From contig CAZSWR010000003.1 in assembly GCA_964610885.1 (NCBI GenBank), positions 1-64,000 on the forward strand: a stretch of 64,000 nt of DNA. Reading direction: 5' to 3'. The number at the start of each line of letters is the position of its first letter. The first letter of the stretch is position 1. The position numbers and the translations under genes were made by a program. The notes below the pieces were generated by a model. It was not told the DNA's origin and made no database searches. It saw nothing but the letters and a program-made list of their open reading frames with translations. Shown here piece by piece: positions 61,407 through 64,000 of this stretch. This DNA is from CAZSWR01 sp964610885. GTDB taxonomy: Bacteria; Bacteroidota; Ignavibacteria; Kapaibacteriales; UBA2268.

Positions 61407-61989
61407 ATATTCATGTCATAGCAATTTCCTTTCTATTCCTTTCGTAAAATCATTTTATACAAATCTACAAAACAATCCCGAATAAAACAAATAGAAAAAT
61501 TATATCAACTATTATATTTATCATATACTTATGAATACAGCAAACGGCGGCGGTGGCCAGTTTTGGTTCGTGGCTTCGGGGGTCAGGCTCTCGCTTCTGG
61601 ATAAGCCCATCGGCAAAACACTTTTTCGTGAATTGCATTCATTGATATTAGTACAACAATCGAGATTGCATTTTGATTCATCTTTTTGAAAATATTTTTT
61701 TCGTCGTTTATTATCAACGACTTACGCCTGCGGGAAATTACCCAATAAGCTACTAATTTGAGGTAGTATTAATATTTATATGGTTCAATTGCGGATTGAA
61801 TAGGTTGGGTCAGATTCCAAACCCGACCAAAGGGGATATAATAGAGTTATCTATTGAAAAAGTTGATTCTGATCGGTTGCACTTCGAGTTTCATAAGACA
61901 TGTAATATATTGACACAAGAGGAGATTCCTCATTCGCGTGAACGACAGAAACACCCGAATTCAAATAGTAAATGATACTATTGAAACAT
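61407..61989. other. Gene-free stretch downstream of fbp
   Basis: A small open frame of 52 codons (61531-61689, + strand, MNTANGGGGQFWFVASGVRL) has GC-richer sequence than its surroundings, but no family match is known to me. A family G-like palindrome is at 61803-61829 (GGGTCAGATTCCAAACCCGAC). Nothing else is recognised. Confidence 0.35.
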
Positions 61990-63018
61990 TTATCTTTCGT
62001 ATTCCCCGTTGTAGAATCGGAGGAATTCTGTGATGTTTCTTTCGCTGCCCACGAAAAATGGGGTCTTCTGGTGAATTGAATCGGGCTTGATTTCGAGAAT
62101 TCTCTGCTTGCCGGTCGTGGCCCTGCCTCCGGCCTGCTCGATGATGAACGAAAGGGGATTCGCTTCGTAAATAAGCCGAATTTTTCCGTCAGGTTGCGCT
62201 TCGTCCGCCGGATAGAGATATATTCCACCGTAATGGAGAATACGGTGCACGTCGCCAACGGCTGTTGCGATATATCGCATATAATACGGCCTGGTTTTGT
62301 CCTCCGAAGGTGTTTTGATCCAATTAAGGTAGTTGCGGACTCGTTCGCTCCAGTTGAGTACGTTGCCTTCGTTGCACGAATAATGATTTCCCCAGATGGG
62401 CATGATAAGGTTCTTTTTGGTAAGAAGAAATTCGCCGATTGTGGGGTCGAAAGTGAAAACGTTGACGCCGTTCCCCGTGGTGTAAGCAAAAAGGGTGCTG
62501 CTGCCATAGAGGGCGTATCCGGCGGCCAACTGTTTGTATCCGGGCTGTAGCACGTCTTCGCGGGTGCCGTCGTTGTTAGCCGACGGATCCAGCCGTTCGT
62601 AGATCGAGAAAATGCTGCCGATGGTGATGTTCACGTCGATATTCGTGGAGCCGTCCACCGGGTCGAATAGCAGGACATATTTCCCGAGTGTGTATTTTTT
62701 GGGTATGCGAATTATATCGGTGCTCTCCTCGGAGGCCATAGCGCAGAAGTGCCCGCCATAGCTCATGGTTCGGATAATGGCTTCGTTGGCGTATTCGTCC
62801 AGCCGGCGCAGTCTGTCCCCCGAATAGTTAAAGCTGTCGGTCATGCCGAGTATGTCGTTCAGTCCGGCTCGGCGCACTTCCTTTGCTATCAAACGGATTG
62901 CGAAGGCCAGGTCTGCCAGGATGAGTGTGAATTCGCCTGTTGCCTCGGGGTGCACGGCTTGCTCTTCGGCCAGGTGGCGGCCGATCGTTACCAATTGCGA
63001 TATATTATTCAATGCCAT
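61990..63018 (-). CDS. fbp: Fructose-1,6-bisphosphatase class 1
   Basis: Cytosolic gluconeogenesis enzyme of 342 residues that removes the 1-phosphate of fructose 1,6-bisphosphate. The metal-binding signature GKYVLLFDPVDGSTNIDVN is intact, as is MASEESTDII with the upstream catalytic Glu. GGIYLYPADEAQPDGKIRLI and EANPLSFIIEQAGGRAT are the standard C-terminal sugar-phosphate-binding segments. The length and start MALNNISQLVTIGRHLAEE are normal. It stands alone on its strand; the next gene upstream is the Mor-like regulator 79 bases away. Confidence 0.97.
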   Translation of the reverse strand: MALNNISQLVTIGRHLAEEQAVHPEATGEFTLILADLAFAIRLIAKEVRRAGLNDILGMTDSFNYSGDRLRRLDEYANEAIIRTMSYGGHFCAMASEESTDIIRIPKKYTLGKYVLLFDPVDGSTNIDVNITIGSIFSIYERLDPSANNDGTREDVLQPGYKQLAAGYALYGSSTLFAYTTGNGVNVFTFDPTIGEFLLTKKNLIMPIWGNHYSCNEGNVLNWSERVRNYLNWIKTPSEDKTRPYYMRYIATAVGDVHRILHYGGIYLYPADEAQPDGKIRLIYEANPLSFIIEQAGGRATTGKQRILEIKPDSIHQKTPFFVGSERNITEFLRFYNGEYER

Positions 63019-63097
63019 AAGTCACCATTTTAATATAAATGCCGCCGAAAAGGTGCAAAATCGGCGGCATTATTTTCTTCCATCGAATTATTGTATG

Positions 63098-63367
63098 TCA
63101 ATAAATCTTTCTTTCTCGCTTTATGCGTCTCAAATACTGTGCCGAAACATTCAGATTGGCCGCAATTTGACTGACGGATGTGTCCCGATTTTCGCGCAGG
63201 TAGCGTTCCACAAATTTGTCGAATCGGGAAATCCGCGGGAAATAAATGCTTACGCCCGCAAATTCGCGTAGCAGCCCGCGGACCACCTCCATGCCGAGCG
63301 CGTCGGCCACCATACGCAGGTCCTCCGTCAGCTCGTCCGGCCTCAAGGCCTCGAATACATTTTTCAT
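63098..63367 (-). CDS. Mor-like transcription activator
   Basis: DNA-binding protein of 89 residues related to the phage Mu middle-operon regulator Mor/gpC family. The N-terminal half has the dimerisation strand LREFAGVSIYFPRIS, equivalent to the Mor GGxxIYxP strand. The C-terminal half is a helix-turn-helix: DTSVSQIAANLNVSAQYLRR. Mor proteins activate middle phage promoters and occur in prophages and mobile units. The gene overlaps the 3' end of 63364-63675 by four bases (ATGA-type), so both are one operon. The nearby operator array and a partial rightward gene support a mobile or phage-derived context. Confidence 0.8.
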   Translation of the reverse strand: MKNVFEALRPDELTEDLRMVADALGMEVVRGLLREFAGVSIYFPRISRFDKFVERYLRENRDTSVSQIAANLNVSAQYLRRIKRERKIY

Positions 63368-63675
63368 CGCCCAGCGCCCTCCTCTGCGAAGTCAGGCATA
63401 CAATACGGCTCGAGGGCCGACCAATTCCTTTCGGAAAACTCTCCGACTATGAACGCCAAGTCCGCGTGGTCATCCTCGGAAATAATGCTCTGAGCGGCGC
63501 CGAGCGCCAGCACACAATCGACAGCCCTCACGAGCGAATCGACATCCGCGATCGCCTCGACAGCCGATTGCAATGCCTCCTGGCACCTGCCAATGGCCAA
63601 CGCCCGCCTCCGGGCCAATTGCGACTGCTCCGCAAGGCCTCCGGCCCCAATCCGATTCCTAATATTAACTGACAT
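63364..63675 (-). CDS. Small protein of unknown function, cotranscribed with Mor-like gene
   Basis: Protein of 103 residues, MSVNIRNRIGAGGLAEQSQL onward, mostly helical (RALAIGRCQEALQSAVEAIA, DVDSLVRAVDCVLALGAAQS), GC-rich compared with the AT-rich promoter beside it. No signal peptide, membrane helix or known domain. It is the first gene after the leftward promoter at 63784-63812, and its stop overlaps the Mor-like start by four bases. A partner of the Mor-like protein or a phage early protein is possible; the function is unknown. Confidence 0.65.
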   Translation of the reverse strand: MSVNIRNRIGAGGLAEQSQLARRRALAIGRCQEALQSAVEAIADVDSLVRAVDCVLALGAAQSIISEDDHADLAFIVGEFSERNWSALEPYCMPDFAEEGAGR

Positions 63676-63711
63676 TTTGCAAATTCCCTTATTTGTTCGA
63701 AAAAAAGTTAC

Positions 63712-63740
63712 TTGACAAAAAGCTGAACATTTGTTATATT
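63712..63740 (+). promoter_or_regulatory. Rightward promoter
   Basis: TTGACA (63712-63717), a 17-base spacer and TATATT (63735-63740). Start of transcription is expected near 63747, reading toward the partial gene at 63924. Confidence 0.65.
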
Positions 63741-63747
63741 GGAAATG

Positions 63748-63823
63748 GTAAATATTACAATATTGAAAAGTAATATTTACTCTAATATAAGTAAATAATA
63801 CGACAATGTCAAGTAATATTTAC
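63748..63823. promoter_or_regulatory. Four-site operator array
   Basis: Palindromic 11-mers GTAAATATTAC (63748-63758), GTAATATTTAC (63770-63780), GTAAATAATAC (63791-63801) and GTAATATTTAC (63813-63823), starting 22, 21 and 22 bases apart, that is on one face of the helix. They overlap the start points and the leftward spacer. Confidence 0.7.
63784..63812 (-). promoter_or_regulatory. Leftward promoter
   Basis: On the minus strand TTGACA (63807-63812), 17 bases, TATATT (63784-63789). Start expected near 63777, toward the 63675 gene. It faces the rightward promoter, so the two transcripts overlap. Confidence 0.65.
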
Positions 63824-63923
63824 GAATATCGAAAATATATTTTTTGATGTATGGCTGGCTTTTGGGAAGGCACCAAACTCAAACTATACCGGCACAATGT
63901 TACTAACACGAAGGGAATTCCAA

Positions 63924-64000
63924 ATGGAAGAAATCAACAAGGCCATCGGCAAGCGATTGCAGGATGTGCGCAGGATCTACAACAACGGCTACCGTTGCTC
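63924..64000 (+). CDS. Partial gene, likely helix-turn-helix regulator
   Basis: Only 25 codons are visible: MEEINKAIGKRLQDVRRIYN, then NGYRC, and the window ends. The AIGKRLQDVR start resembles XRE/Cro-CI-type regulators, which often open with IGxRLxxLR. AAGGGA about 8 bases upstream could serve as ribosome-binding site. It is the natural candidate for the repressor acting at the four operators to its left. Another in-frame start at 63850 opens a competing frame (MAGFWEGTKLKLYRHNVTN) that is less likely to be the protein. The identity is tentative because most of the gene is outside the window. Confidence 0.5.
   Translation, partial: MEEINKAIGKRLQDVRRIYNNGYRC

Noticed and set aside
63850..64000. 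Open frame starting MAGFWEG as the gene at the right edge
   Set aside because: The alternative frame from 63924 has a better start and an HTH-like N-terminus; the 63850 frame has no family features.

Overview
The window looks like a chromosomal stretch from a Bacteroidota-related bacterium, possibly on the Chlorobiota/Ignavibacteria/Kapabacteria side; the exact lineage is an inference. Supporting signs are type IX secretion (T9SS) C-terminal sorting domains at 36960-42338, 57656-59812 and in a broken gene at 59869-61262, a DUF4252 gene behind an ECF sigma/anti-sigma pair, many short lipoproteins, few Shine-Dalgarno sites, and promoters of the Bacteroidota form TTTG-N19-TAnnTTTG (exact upstream of rpmG and tRNA-Leu). 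An IPTL-CTERM protein at 8642-10753 shows a second C-terminal sorting signal in the same genome.

Layout. 1-7.3 kb: a TPR protein cut by the left edge, an outer-membrane beta-barrel, rpmG (L33), a lipoprotein with two retropepsin-like domains and a TlpA-like thioredoxin protein. 7.3-14 kb: an SDR oxidoreductase, the 13-repeat Asp-box/IPTL-CTERM protein, tRNA-Leu(GAG), an S1 protein with an Arg/Asp/Gly-rich tail, and a second TPR protein. 14.5-25.2 kb: a GT4 glycosyltransferase, rhomboid protease + pyrE, a ClC transporter, an amidohydrolase + metallo-beta-lactamase pair, a small beta-barrel, a chemoreceptor-like sensor ending inside HAMP, and a DinB protein. 25.9-36.4 kb: a tandem pair of trypsin-like lipoproteins (one apparently dead), an IS4/Tn5-type transposase remnant, a methyltransferase, a gamma carbonic anhydrase, three lipoproteins and a DUF2461 protein. 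37-54 kb: a 1,792-residue T9SS surface protein, purB, a GT2 glycosyltransferase, the sigma/anti-sigma/DUF4252 operon, leuS, an Ntn amidase and htpG. 54.5-64 kb: an uncharacterised secreted protein, an OmpA/PD40 protein, a T9SS propeller protein, a broken T9SS gene, a candidate structured small RNA, fbp, and at the right edge a Mor-like regulator operon facing a partial gene across an operator array.

Housekeeping genes (rpmG, rpsA, pyrE, purB, leuS, htpG, fbp) are scattered among secreted and envelope genes. Gene-free stretches are dominated by short dispersed repeats. I recognise at least eight families, some with terminal inverted repeats and present in both orientations. Several copies begin or end exactly at a stop codon.

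The most interesting regions are: (i) 63700-63830, where two overlapping face-to-face TTGACA-N17-TATATT promoters carry four 11-bp operator-like sites spaced 21-22 bp between a Mor-like operon and a partial rightward gene; (ii) 61305-61406, a candidate ncRNA with a GAAA-capped hairpin and a terminator; (iii) the protease/pseudoprotease lipoprotein pair; and (iv) the repeat families that abut stop codons.
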